From: JAUYQR01 sp050632395
GTDB taxonomy: Bacteria; Pseudomonadota; Alphaproteobacteria; Rhodobacterales; Rhodobacteraceae
Direction: 5' to 3'
Assembly (NCBI RefSeq): GCF_050632395.1
Contig: NZ_CP192600.1
Span: 1,922,001-1,986,000 of the forward strand
DNA: 64,000 bases
Below the pieces are notes generated by a model that did not search any database, was not told where the DNA came from, and saw only the letters and a list, made by a program, of their open reading frames with translations. The position numbers were made by a program, and so were the translations under genes. Positions within the stretch are counted from its first letter, which is position 1; each line of letters begins with the position of its first letter. Below are positions 17,926-26,700 of this stretch, one piece after another.

Positions 17926-18812
17926 GAGCCGTCCCCGGCACCCTCGACTGCCGAAGCAGGGGGTTCGACCACAACCTCATAGCGGTCCAGAAGTTTGCGA
18001 AAGATTGCTTCATTGGCTGCAATGCGCTGCTCGTACACCCAGTCGTCCTTTACGCGCTGCCGTACGGTTTCAAAGGCAATGGGCCCGCCAGCGATCCTTT
18101 CGGACAGCCAGATCAGGTGAAGCCCGTAACCCGAGGCAATTGGCCCGGACCAGTGTCCCGGCTCCACCCGCATCAGCGCGGCTGCAAAGTCCGGACCGAA
18201 CATGGCTTCAACCCCGGCAGCATCCATCGCTTCAAAGGTCGGCGGCAAGGAAGTGGCGTCGCCAAGCAGGTCTGCGGCCTCTGGCGTCGTCGCCGATTGC
18301 AGATCGGCCAGCGCCTGTGCCGCGTCGGCCTCGGCTGCAGCGCCGCGCCGATCGGTGCTGAACAGGATCTGGCTGAACGATACCTTGGCAGATTGTGCAT
18401 AACGGTCGGGCTGGGTTTGGTAAAAGGTCCGCAGCGTCGCCTCGTCGGGGTCGGTGTCGTAGGCCAGATCCTGCGTGATGAACTCATACTTCTGCCGCAG
18501 GTGGCGGCGGATCACCACGTCGTCGCGGTCCAGCCCAAGCGCCACGGCCTCGCGATACAAGACCTGCTCCCGGATCGCTTCCCGGACCATCCCGGCCAGT
18601 TCGGCCTCGCTTGGCGGTCGTTGCCAGCGCTGTGTCCAACTTGCGGACAACTGTTCGACGTCAGTCGCCGAAATCACGATCCGGCGGTCATCAGCGACGG
18701 CTTGGGGTGCGTTCGGTTCCGACATAAGCCCGAAAAGCAAAGCGGCGAGGACCATGAAATGAACAAGCGGCTCCCGCAAAAACCGTCCGAACAAAGTGAC
18801 CTTGGTTGTCAT
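17922..18812 (-). CDS. PpiC-type peptidyl-prolyl isomerase, membrane anchored
   Basis: From the ATG at 18812 (AGGAAAG site upstream) this is a 296-residue protein with one N-terminal transmembrane anchor (about 15-32). A SurA-like N-terminal helical region follows, then a parvulin/PpiC domain (about 150-250) with SFSQILFST and the C-terminal GPIASGYGLHLIWLSE. The family folds exported proteins. The first gene of the three-gene operon, it is a likely dedicated chaperone for the HupE-like or DUF3604 partner. The longer reading frame to 18968 would add 52 residues without any family similarity, so I rejected it. Confidence 0.83.
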   Translation of the reverse strand: MTTKVTLFGRFLREPLVHFMVLAALLFGLMSEPNAPQAVADDRRIVISATDVEQLSASWTQRWQRPPSEAELAGMVREAIREQVLYREAVALGLDRDDVVIRRHLRQKYEFITQDLAYDTDPDEATLRTFYQTQPDRYAQSAKVSFSQILFSTDRRGAAAEADAAQALADLQSATTPEAADLLGDATSLPPTFEAMDAAGVEAMFGPDFAAALMRVEPGHWSGPIASGYGLHLIWLSERIAGGPIAFETVRQRVKDDWVYEQRIAANEAIFRKLLDRYEVVVEPPASAVEGAGDGS

Positions 18813-19164
18813 CTGCTTTCCTGCCGCGCCATCATGTCTTGTCTCGCCGCCGCCCGGGTGGACCGCTCCCGGTATGATATGGTCCGCTTGGCGGGTCAAA
18901 GGGATCTCAGCCCTTCCGGAATAAATCGGCCGGCAGATGGGGTGCCGATCTGTGCCGGATAGCTTCACGGGTATATCGTAAGCTTAAGGGTCTGCATTCG
19001 CTCGTCACGCACGGTTGCCGCTTTTCGCACATTCCCGGACATGATAAACGCCGCGGCTCTGGTGCTTTTCTAGTGCTGGCGGAGCACGTTTGGCGCTGCA
19101 CCACCAACCGAACCGGCACGAAACGGCAGGAACCGACGGAAACCAGCGGGAAACGGCAGCGCAG
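18813..19164. promoter_or_regulatory. Divergent region between ppiC-type gene and dusA
   Basis: About 350 bases with no supported gene. It must carry promoters for the leftward ppiC-hupE-DUF3604 operon and for dusA. The end next to dusA consists of five 10-base near-repeats (see 19111-19160). I see no certain -35/-10 pair. Confidence 0.4.
19111..19160 (+). repeat. Five tandem 10-base near-repeats in front of dusA
   Basis: Consecutive decamers AACCGGCACG, AAACGGCAGG, AACCGACGGA, AACCAGCGGG and AAACGGCAGC lie in exact 10-base register, ending four bases before the dusA ATG. Each copy starts AAMC and is rich in CGG. They could be a binding-site array, a structured leader or chance purine-rich sequence. 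Confidence 0.5.
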
Positions 19165-20184
19165 ATGACTGAGAACAAATCCTTGGTTTCCACGGACTCC
19201 CTTGTTTCGCAGGCGCACCGCCTCTCGGTCGCTCCCATGATGGACTGGACGGATCGTCATTGCCGCTATTTTCATCGCCAGATGTCGCGGCGGGCGTTGC
19301 TCTACACGGAAATGGTGACGGCGCTGGCCATCATTCACGGTCCGAAGTCGCGCCTCCTGGACTATTCGGCTGCGGAACATCCGGTCGCGCTGCAATTGGG
19401 CGGGTCGGTTCCGGCAGAGCTTGCGCAAGCGGTGCGGATCGCGCGGCCGTGGGGCTATGACGAGATCAACCTCAACGTCGGCTGCCCGTCGGACCGGGTG
19501 CAATCTGGATGCTTCGGGGCCGTGCTGATGGAGCGTCCGGCGCTGGTCGCCGACTGTGTGCGCGCAATGATCAGTGAGGCCGACGTGCCGGTCACGGTGA
19601 AATGCCGCATCGGCGTCGACGATCAGGACCCCGAAACGGTGCTGCCGGATTTCCTCGATCACATGGTGAAAGCAGGTGTCCGGCATGTCATCATTCATGC
19701 CCGCAAGGCGTGGCTGCAAGGCCTGTCGCCAAAGGAAAACCGCGAGGTCCCGCCGCTGGACTATGATCTGGTTCTGCGGATGAAGAAGGCGTTTCCCGAC
19801 CTTGCGATATCGGTCAACGGCGGGATCACCTCACTGGCTCAGGCGGAGGGGTTCCTTGCAGCCGGGCTTGACGGGGCGATGATCGGGCGCGCGGCTTACC
19901 ACGATCCCGGGTCGGTGCTGATCGGTGCGGACCGGCTGTGGGGCGACCCGTTCGCGCCGGATGCCTTTGCGGTTGTAGACGCAATGCGCCCGTATATTGC
20001 CGACCATCTGGCCGGGGCCGGGCGTTTGCACCAGATCACGCGGCACATGCTGGGCCTTTTCACCGGGCGACCGGGCGCGCGGGGATGGCGGCGCACCTTG
20101 TCAGAGGGGGCGTCGCGCACCGGTGCCGGGCTTGATCTGATCGACCGCGCGCTGGACGAGGTTCAGGCCGCAGCGGCGGCCTGA
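19165..20184 (+). CDS. dusA: tRNA-dihydrouridine synthase A
   Basis: This 339-residue flavoenzyme reduces uridines in the tRNA D-loop. The TIM-barrel FMN-binding domain shows SVAPMMDWTDRHCR near residues 21-34, the catalytic Cys in NLNVGCPSDRV, and VKCRIGVDD and HARKAWLQG motifs. The last two are specific to the DusA branch (LQGLSPKENR). I chose the ATG at 19165; a TTG 75 bases upstream would add residues encoded by the decamer repeats. It ends 22 bases inside the convergent Bcr/CflA gene, so the two mRNAs overlap tail to tail. Confidence 0.93.
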   Translation: MTENKSLVSTDSLVSQAHRLSVAPMMDWTDRHCRYFHRQMSRRALLYTEMVTALAIIHGPKSRLLDYSAAEHPVALQLGGSVPAELAQAVRIARPWGYDEINLNVGCPSDRVQSGCFGAVLMERPALVADCVRAMISEADVPVTVKCRIGVDDQDPETVLPDFLDHMVKAGVRHVIIHARKAWLQGLSPKENREVPPLDYDLVLRMKKAFPDLAISVNGGITSLAQAEGFLAAGLDGAMIGRAAYHDPGSVLIGADRLWGDPFAPDAFAVVDAMRPYIADHLAGAGRLHQITRHMLGLFTGRPGARGWRRTLSEGASRTGAGLDLIDRALDEVQAAAAA

Positions 20185-21356
20185 CGGTTCGACACCAACC
20201 GCGACAGCGCAAAAGCGATCACTCCACAAAGCGCAATCGCACCCAGCATCGGGGTCACCGTGCCATCGAAGAACGGGCCCGCGGCAGCGATCATCATCCC
20301 ACCTGCCAGCATTTGCAGCGTGCCGCCCAAAGACGAGGCAAGGCCGGCGATATCGCCGTGGTCATCCAGCGCCATGACCATCGTCGTCGGGATAATCAGC
20401 CCAAGGCAGGCGTTGGCCAGAAACAGCCCCGCAACGCACACCGTCAGGGTGGCAAACCCAAGAAGCGCCGCACCGAACAGTGCCACCGTGAACGCCGCGA
20501 AACCTGCGGCGGCCACGGCCATCACCCGCTCGGATCCGTAGGTCTGGCCCAGATAGGCGGCCATCTGCGACGCGGCGAAGAACCCGATGGCGTTGATCGC
20601 GAAGGCAAGCGAAAATCCGGTGGGCGAAAGGCCAAAATCCTCAGTGTAGACAAAGCTGGCCGAGGCAATGAACACGAAGAAACTTGCCATGCCGAAACCG
20701 CCAAGGAAAGTCAGCCCCATGAACAGCGGGTCGGTCAGCAGCCGCTTCGCACCCGACAGCGCGTCGCCCATGTTGAACGGCTGGCGTTGCGAAGGTGGCA
20801 GCGTCTCCGGCTGGAAAAGCTTGAGGATCACAAGGCTGGCAAGCGAGGCGACCAGCAGCGCGCCAAAGATCGCGCGCCAATTGAAAACTGCCATCAGGCC
20901 CGCGCCCGCAAGCGGTGCAAGCATCGGGGAAATAGAGATCACCAGCATCACCGCCGCCATCAGCCGTGTGGCTGCGGGGCCGGTGTAAAGGTCACGGATG
21001 ATCGCGCGGGGAACCACCATCAGCGCCGCGCCGCCAAGCCCCTGGATGAAGCGGCCGGCCACCAGCCACTCGACAGTCGGGGCAAAGGTGCACACCACCG
21101 ACCCCGCGATGAAAACCACGATCCCGGCGTAAAGCGGCGTCTTGCGCCCCGACCTGTCGGCCCACGGGCCATAGATCAGTTGCGCCAGACCGAAGGCGAT
21201 GAAGTAGGCGGTGATCGTGGTCTGCATCCCCTGGATCGAGGTGCCAAGATCGTTGCCGATCAACGGCATCGCCGGAAGGTACATGTCGATCGCAAAAGGG
21301 CCGATACAGGACAAAAGCCCAAGCACAAGCGCAGGGCGCAGCAAGCGGTCTGACAT
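20163..21356 (-). CDS. Bcr/CflA family MFS multidrug efflux transporter
   Basis: This 397-residue protein has about twelve transmembrane helices. It begins with GPFAIDMYLPAMP, the hallmark N-terminal helix of the DHA1 Bcr/CflA subgroup. The MFS signature follows in the loop after helix 2 (YGPWADRSGRKTPLY) and a helix 4-5 region has GRFIQGLGGAALMV. These proton antiporters export drugs such as bicyclomycin, chloramphenicol analogues or sulfathiazole; the substrate here is unknown. Its 3' end overlaps dusA by 22 bases in convergent orientation, and its start is divergent from the TauE-like gene. Confidence 0.88.
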   Translation of the reverse strand: MSDRLLRPALVLGLLSCIGPFAIDMYLPAMPLIGNDLGTSIQGMQTTITAYFIAFGLAQLIYGPWADRSGRKTPLYAGIVVFIAGSVVCTFAPTVEWLVAGRFIQGLGGAALMVVPRAIIRDLYTGPAATRLMAAVMLVISISPMLAPLAGAGLMAVFNWRAIFGALLVASLASLVILKLFQPETLPPSQRQPFNMGDALSGAKRLLTDPLFMGLTFLGGFGMASFFVFIASASFVYTEDFGLSPTGFSLAFAINAIGFFAASQMAAYLGQTYGSERVMAVAAAGFAAFTVALFGAALLGFATLTVCVAGLFLANACLGLIIPTTMVMALDDHGDIAGLASSLGGTLQMLAGGMMIAAAGPFFDGTVTPMLGAIALCGVIAFALSRLVSNRQAAAAA

Positions 21357-21512
21357 GGTGACCTCGGAAAGGGGTTGGACATGGCGCTGGCGCCGTTCGC
21401 CTCAGGTTACAGAAACCGGCCGTCGGATACCAGAGCCGCTGGCGCTGTCTCTGGCATGACCCGATTGCGCGCGGTATGCAGGGGGCCAATGCGACACCGA
21501 AAGGAAGATATA

Positions 21513-22331
21513 GTGCCCGAAGTGTCCGAACTGCTGCCGATGGTTGCGCTGGCCTTGGCTGTCGGCGGCTTCGCCGGGGTGATCGGCGGCCTGCTGGGCG
21601 TCGGCGGCGGAATCGTTCTGGTGCCGGCCTTTCTCTACATGTTCACCACGCTTGGCTACGGCGGTGACCAGTTGATGCAGATCTGCGTGGCAACTTCGCT
21701 TGCAACGATCGTCGTAACCTCGATCCGGTCGGTCCTGGCGCATCACAAGAAGGGCGCAGTGGACTGGGCCGTTTTGCGCCAGTGGGCAGCGTTTCTGGTG
21801 ATCGGCGCTGGGCTTGGGGTCGTTGCGGCGTCGCGGCTGCCCTCCACGGCGCTACAGGCGGTGTTTGGCGTGGTCGCAGGATCGGTCGCCGTGTGGATGG
21901 CGTTCGGACGCGATGACTTGCGACTGGGCGCGGCGATGCCCGGCCAACCGGCGCGCGGGCTGATGGGCACGGTCGTCGGCTTCCTGTCTGCGATGATGGG
22001 CATCGGTGGTGGATCGTTCGGGGTGCCGATCATGACGCTTTACGGTGTGCCGATCCACCGGGCAGTGGCGACGGCAGCGGGGTTCGGCGTGCTTATCGCT
22101 GTGCCATCGGTGATCGGGTTCCTGTTCGTGCCGGTGGCTGACGCACCGCCCTGGACCGTGGGGGCGATCAGTATCCCGGCGTTTCTGGTCGTGATCGGAA
22201 CCACGCTGGCAACCACGCCTCTGGGCGTGCGCCTGGCCCACGCGATGAACCCAAAGCCGCTCAAGCGCGTCTTTGCAATGTTTCTGGCGCTGGTCGCACT
22301 GAACATGCTGCGCAAGGTGGCGGGATGGTAG
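21513..22331 (+). CDS. TauE/SafE family membrane permease (putative sulfite/organosulfonate exporter)
   Basis: About eight transmembrane helices over 272 residues with the two internal repeats of the family: GGLLGVGGGIVLVPAFL and GFLSAMMGIGGGSFGVPIM. TauE/SafE proteins move sulfite, sulfoacetate or related anions. I chose the GTG at 21513 because AAGGAAGA lies seven bases upstream; in-frame ATGs at 21375, 21456 and 21489 have no such site and would put extra residues before the first helix. The next gene overlaps its stop by seven bases, so the two are coupled. Sulfate-ester and DMSP genes elsewhere in the window make sulfur export a reasonable role, but that link is inference. Confidence 0.85.
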   Translation: MPEVSELLPMVALALAVGGFAGVIGGLLGVGGGIVLVPAFLYMFTTLGYGGDQLMQICVATSLATIVVTSIRSVLAHHKKGAVDWAVLRQWAAFLVIGAGLGVVAASRLPSTALQAVFGVVAGSVAVWMAFGRDDLRLGAAMPGQPARGLMGTVVGFLSAMMGIGGGSFGVPIMTLYGVPIHRAVATAAGFGVLIAVPSVIGFLFVPVADAPPWTVGAISIPAFLVVIGTTLATTPLGVRLAHAMNPKPLKRVFAMFLALVALNMLRKVAGW

Positions 22332-23089
22332 CGCCGATCCGGATGGCAGGGCAGGGGTGGGCGGTCTACGGGCCAGACCCCCGCATCGCCGCCTGGGCCG
22401 AGGCGGCGCGCGAGGTGTCGCTTGGCCTGCTGGCCGCGAGTGTCGCGGACTGGCGCTGCGGCAATACGTGGTTCGTCGGCGTCGACGCCCTGCCGAACGG
22501 CCCGGACGGCGCGGTTGGCGACGTGGCGTTTCCGTGGGTTGCGCTGCCGCTTGACCCCGAACCGCTCCATCCTGGCCAACTGTCGGTCATGCGTCCGGGC
22601 TACCCGCAACCGTCGCCAAGCGAAAGCGAAGCCGCCCTCCGTTTTCGCGTCGCACGCGACGCGGCGCATCTTGACGGGCTTTTGCTGATCCCACCCGGTG
22701 AGCGGCGCTATGTGAAAGAACCGCACGGCTGGATCCTTGGCCTGCCCTTGAACCAGTGTGGACCGGACGCCTCGCCCCTGGTAGTCTGGGATGGCAGCCA
22801 CGAGGTGATGCGCGCGGCGCTGCTGGATGTTCTGGACCAATACCCCGCCCATGACTGGGACGAGGTCGAGGTCACCGAAACCTACAAGGCGGCGCGGCGG
22901 CGGGTGTTCGACACCTGTCAGCGGGTGGAACTGCCAGCACGTCCGGGCGAGGCGACGCTCATTCATCGGCTGATGCTGCACGGTGTGGCGCCTTGGACCA
23001 AGGGTGCTGTGGCACCGCCCGAAGGCCGGATGATCGCCTATTTCCGACCGCAGATGGCGTCGGTCGAGGAATGGCTTCGAAAGGTCTGA
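22325..23089 (+). CDS. Hypothetical protein, possible PhyH-like 2-oxoglutarate oxygenase
   Basis: This 254-residue cytosolic protein has no membrane segment. The segment SPLVVWDGSHEVMR followed some 50 residues later by ATLIHRLMLHGVAPW resembles the second half of phytanoyl-CoA dioxygenase-like proteins, where a G-S-H and a later His-containing strand bind iron and an Arg binds 2-oxoglutarate. A clear HxD motif is not obvious, so the call is weak. Its ATG lies inside the stop of the TauE-like gene (ATGGTAG), so it is translated from the same message, suggesting a shared sulfonate or related substrate. Confidence 0.5.
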   Translation: MVAPIRMAGQGWAVYGPDPRIAAWAEAAREVSLGLLAASVADWRCGNTWFVGVDALPNGPDGAVGDVAFPWVALPLDPEPLHPGQLSVMRPGYPQPSPSESEAALRFRVARDAAHLDGLLLIPPGERRYVKEPHGWILGLPLNQCGPDASPLVVWDGSHEVMRAALLDVLDQYPAHDWDEVEVTETYKAARRRVFDTCQRVELPARPGEATLIHRLMLHGVAPWTKGAVAPPEGRMIAYFRPQMASVEEWLRKV

Positions 23090-23101
23090 CGGTACCTGGC
23101 G

Positions 23102-23332
23102 CTAGCGGTCCAGACGGCCCATGCGGCCACCGCGACGCTTGGCCAGACGCGGCGCGCGGGCCGGCAGGTCTGCCATGATCTCGGCCCGTTCTTCATGGCT
23201 CAGACGCGACCACGTCGAGATTTCCTCGATCGTGCGAAAGCAGCCGACACACAGCCGCTCTTCGGGGTGCACCACACAAAGCTTCACGCAAGGCGACTGG
23301 ACTTCGTCGCGCATCCAGATGTCGTCTTTCAC
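23102..23332 (-). CDS. DUF1289 domain protein
   Basis: A 76-residue protein with the DUF1289 four-Cys pattern: SPCVKLC near residues 14-20 and CVGCFRT near 28-34, then the conserved tail EISTWSRLSHEER. The Cys pairs suggest a small metal or Fe-S site. The family is common in proteobacteria and its role is unknown. A basic C-terminal tail follows (KRRGGRMGRL). It lies 13 bases from the end of the convergent possible oxygenase gene and about 125 bases downstream of ruvX on the same strand. Confidence 0.85.
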   Translation of the reverse strand: MKDDIWMRDEVQSPCVKLCVVHPEERLCVGCFRTIEEISTWSRLSHEERAEIMADLPARAPRLAKRRGGRMGRLDR

Positions 23333-23456
23333 TCGTTGCGGCCCTTTGTCATCGGTCTTCCTGGCAGGATATAGGGCGAAAGGCGCGGCATGATCAGCCC
23401 TTTGCGACGTTTTGGCGCCGGATGCGCCGGGGTCGTGTGATTTTGGCCGCAGCCGG

Positions 23457-23936
23457 TTAGTGCGGCCCGGCGTCCAGATGCGCCAGACGGTCCAATGCGC
23501 CTTGCAGGATATAGGTCGCGGCCACCGCGTCGATCACCTCGCGGCGGCGCTGCCGCGACGCGTCGGCTTCAAGCAGCGCACGTTCAGCCGCGACGGTCGA
23601 GAGGCGTTCATCCCAGAAGAAGATCGGCAAGGGCGTCAGCTTTTCCAGATTGCGGGCAAAAGCGCGCGTCGACTGGACCCGCGGGCCTTCGGAGCCGTCC
23701 ATGTTCAGCGGCAGGCCAAGCAGGATCGCGGTCGCCTTGCGCTCGGCCAGCAACGCCAGAAGCCGCGCGGCATCTAGGGTGAACTTCTCGCGCCGGATCA
23801 CGTCCACCGGGGTCGCTACAGACCGGCGAAGGTCGGAAATCGCCACACCAATCGTCTTGTCGCCCAGATCAAGCCCGGCAATCGCGCGGTTGGGCTGCAA
23901 AACGCCCGCAAAACCTTCGATGCTGTCGCAGATCAT
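23457..23936 (-). CDS. ruvX: YqgF/RuvX-type putative pre-16S rRNA nuclease
   Basis: This 159-residue RNase H-fold protein has AGLDLGDKTIGVAISD (first catalytic Asp), LLGLPLNMDGS, and WDERLSTVAAE (catalytic Glu), ending with the conserved DAVAATYILQ. The family is proposed to trim the 5' end of 16S rRNA precursors and was once described as a Holliday junction resolvase. Its start overlaps the ccmI stop by four bases (ATGA, 23936-23933), so it is coupled to a cytochrome c maturation gene. Confidence 0.9.
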   Translation of the reverse strand: MICDSIEGFAGVLQPNRAIAGLDLGDKTIGVAISDLRRSVATPVDVIRREKFTLDAARLLALLAERKATAILLGLPLNMDGSEGPRVQSTRAFARNLEKLTPLPIFFWDERLSTVAAERALLEADASRQRRREVIDAVAATYILQGALDRLAHLDAGPH

Positions 23937-25147
23937 GGCACAAGGCCGGATTCGACCGCTGCCAGACGCAGGAAGGAAAGTTCGGCATCACGGCTGACAA
24001 ACCTGACCTTCGCCTCGTCGTAGATCTTCTGTGCTTCGTCGCGGCGCTCCAACACCACCAGCGAGCGGATCAGCCGGTTCCAATCCTCGACCGACCCGCC
24101 ATCGGTGGCAAGCCGGTCCGACAATTGCGCAACCATCCCCTCGATCATCGCCTGTCGCTCTTCCGGTGCCATCTCGGCAGCGGCGGCAACGTCTCCTGCA
24201 CTTGGGCCAGAGGCTTCGGGCAAAGTATAATTGACACCCGCAAGGTAGGCGACATCTTCGATCTCGGCGCGGATGCGGGCAATCCACGGTGCATCTGCCG
24301 GGCCTTCCTGCAGCAAGGGTTGCCACAACGCAAAGGCTCGATCATAGCGGCCCGACTGCGCGAACATCAGGCCGGAATAGTAGCGCGCGACCGGGTCCTG
24401 CGGGTCGCGGCTCAGGGCTGCGACAAGTTCCGCCTCGGCTTCCGGCGAAACATAGCCACCGGCGGCGGCGATCATGATCTCGGCCAAGGTGGCGTAATCA
24501 TCGGCGGTGGCCGCGTCCCCCCTGACCTCGATCAACCGGCGCTGGGCGGATTCGGCGGCTGCATAGTTGCCCAAGGCGCCCTCGTTGCGGGCCAGAAGCT
24601 CAAGCCCGCGCTGATCGTTGGGGCGGTCGGTGACTGCGGTGCGCAGCTTTTCCATCAGGTCGAGGAAATCTGGCGCAAGATCGGTCGGCGCCGTTGGCTT
24701 GGGTGCCCCCGCCACGGCGTCAGCCTGCGACGGGCGGCTTTGCATCCGCGCGTCCGCCGCCGCGATGCGCGCCTTCAACGGCAGGTCAGGGTAACCCGGT
24801 GCGCCGATATAGGCATAGGTGCCGATGCCTCCGACCAGTGCCGCCAGAACGATGGCGGCGGGCAGAAGCGCAGGCGTGGCGGACGATGTGGCCTGCGCCG
24901 TCGCCGCGGCGCGGTCGGCATCCAGAATGCGGCGCCCGACCTCGCTGCGCAGGCGCTGCGCTTCGTCGGGTGCCAAAGTGCCGCGGGCGATGTCGCGTTC
25001 AACCTCGGCCAACTGGTCCTTGTAGACCTTGATGTCCACGTCAGGCGCATCGGCGAGCCCGCGGTCGCGACGCAGCGCGATCAGAAGGATCGCGGCTATG
25101 GCAAGGAAGAGTCCCGCCGACGCCGCCCAAAAACCCCAGTCCTGCAT
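23933..25147 (-). CDS. ccmI: Cytochrome c maturation protein CcmI (CycH-like)
   Basis: From the ATG at 25147 the product is 404 residues. It has an N-terminal membrane segment (about 5-24), a cytoplasmic leucine-zipper-like stretch with the family motif KDQLAEVERD (about 43-52), a second membrane segment (about 95-115), then a periplasmic TPR domain. CcmI delivers apocytochrome c to the haem-ligation complex. The remaining ccm genes lie 22 kb away (ccmABCDG at 46970-49794), with ccmE, ccmF and ccmH not in the window. I rejected a TTG extension to 25372 because its 75 residues show no membrane segment and no similarity. Confidence 0.87.
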   Translation of the reverse strand: MQDWGFWAASAGLFLAIAAILLIALRRDRGLADAPDVDIKVYKDQLAEVERDIARGTLAPDEAQRLRSEVGRRILDADRAAATAQATSSATPALLPAAIVLAALVGGIGTYAYIGAPGYPDLPLKARIAAADARMQSRPSQADAVAGAPKPTAPTDLAPDFLDLMEKLRTAVTDRPNDQRGLELLARNEGALGNYAAAESAQRRLIEVRGDAATADDYATLAEIMIAAAGGYVSPEAEAELVAALSRDPQDPVARYYSGLMFAQSGRYDRAFALWQPLLQEGPADAPWIARIRAEIEDVAYLAGVNYTLPEASGPSAGDVAAAAEMAPEERQAMIEGMVAQLSDRLATDGGSVEDWNRLIRSLVVLERRDEAQKIYDEAKVRFVSRDAELSFLRLAAVESGLVP

Positions 25148-25382
25148 GGCTTCGCCCGATCCAATTCCGTTACCTGCACGCGATGTAATGGTTCGCAGGG
25201 TCAGGCAAAAGGGGCATTTCGTCCCGCCCGGTGCCCCTTGGCCCGGGCGCGCGGCAACAGACTCGTGCCATGTCGCATTTTTCCCGATTGCGCCGCTGTC
25301 GGATGCGGATGTATCCCGCACTCGTTCCATGAGGGTGAGGCTGGACCGCCCCGGTTCCGCCCGCCAAAGCAATGAGGCCCCG

Positions 25383-26630
25383 ATGCAGCGTTATTCGGTT
25401 TTTGCCATCGCCCGCGAAGCAGTGCGCTACCACATGGGATGGGAGCGGGCGTGGGCCTCGCCCGAACCGAAAGCGTCCTATGACGCGATCATCGTGGGGG
25501 CAGGGGGCCACGGGCTGGCCACCGCCTATTACCTCGGCAAGAACTTTGGCATCACCAATGTCGCGGTGATCGAAAAGGGCTGGCTGGGTGGCGGCAACAC
25601 CGGGCGCAACACCACGATCATCCGCTCGAACTACCTGCAAGACCCCTCGGCCGCGATCTACGAAAAGGCCCGCAGCCTGTACGAGACGCTGAGCCAGGAA
25701 CTGAACTACAACGTCATGTTCTCGCCCCGTGGCCTTCTGATGCTGGGCCAGACCCACCACGAGGTGCGCGGCTACATGCGCACGGTCCACGCCAACACCT
25801 TGCAAGGCGTGCAGACCGAATGGATCTCGCCGCAGCGGGTCAAGGAACTGGTCCCGATCATCAACATCGACGGCCCGCGCTATCCGGTGCTGGGCGCGCT
25901 CTACCAGGCGCGCGGCGGCACCGCACGGCATGACGCCGTCGCTTGGGGCTACGCCCGCGCCTGTTCGGCGATGGGGATGCACATTATCCAGAACTGCGAA
26001 GTCAAAGGGGTCCGGTCCGAAAACGGCAACGTCACAGGGATCGACACCACCAAGGGCTTCATCGGCTGCAAGAAACTCGGCATGGTCGTCGCCGGCCATT
26101 CGGGCCAACTGGCCGAGATGGCGGGTTTCCGCCTGCCAATCGAGGCGGTCGCCCTGCAGGCGCTGGTATCCGAACCGATCAAGCCCTGCATGGACGTGGT
26201 CGTGATGGCCAACACCGTGCACGGCTACATGTCGCAATCCGACAAGGGCGAGATGGTGATCGGCGGCGGCACCGACGGGTTCAACAACTACACCCAGCGT
26301 GGGTCGTTCCACCACATCGAGGAAACCCTTCGCGCGCTGGTCGAAACCTTCCCGATGATCAGCCGTCTCAAGATGTTGCGCCAATGGGGCGGCATCGTCG
26401 ACATGACTGGCGACCGCTCGCCGCTGATCTCAAAGACCCCCCTCGGCAATTGCTTCATCAACTGTGGCTGGGGCACCGGCGGCTTCAAGGCGATCCCGGG
26501 CTCGGGCTGGGCGATGGCCGAACTGATGGCCAAGGGCGAGCCGGGGCCCTTGGCCGAAGAATTCAGCATGTGGCGCTTCAAGGAAGGCCGCTTCATCGAC
26601 GAATCTGTGGCCGCCGGGGTGGCACATTGA
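25383..26630 (+). CDS. soxB: Sarcosine oxidase, beta subunit
   Basis: This 415-residue flavoprotein belongs to the heterotetrameric sarcosine oxidase. An FAD/NAD Rossmann motif, IIVGAGGHGLATAYYLG, starts at about residue 36, and the DAO-type C-terminal fold ends with FINCGWGTGGFK. His183 in ARHDAVAWGY sits where the covalently bound FMN histidine lies in characterised beta subunits, by alignment from memory. The enzyme oxidatively demethylates sarcosine to glycine, passing the methyl group to tetrahydrofolate. The chosen ATG has GAGG upstream; the longer reading frame to 25029 is antisense to ccmI. Unlike the usual layout, soxD does not follow directly. Confidence 0.93.
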   Translation: MQRYSVFAIAREAVRYHMGWERAWASPEPKASYDAIIVGAGGHGLATAYYLGKNFGITNVAVIEKGWLGGGNTGRNTTIIRSNYLQDPSAAIYEKARSLYETLSQELNYNVMFSPRGLLMLGQTHHEVRGYMRTVHANTLQGVQTEWISPQRVKELVPIINIDGPRYPVLGALYQARGGTARHDAVAWGYARACSAMGMHIIQNCEVKGVRSENGNVTGIDTTKGFIGCKKLGMVVAGHSGQLAEMAGFRLPIEAVALQALVSEPIKPCMDVVVMANTVHGYMSQSDKGEMVIGGGTDGFNNYTQRGSFHHIEETLRALVETFPMISRLKMLRQWGGIVDMTGDRSPLISKTPLGNCFINCGWGTGGFKAIPGSGWAMAELMAKGEPGPLAEEFSMWRFKEGRFIDESVAAGVAH

Positions 26631-26700
26631 ACCGGATCGGGAACTTTTTAGTGCTGTTGGCTGTTGGGGGGGGGTGCATCCCTACCAAGGAGACAGTCCA

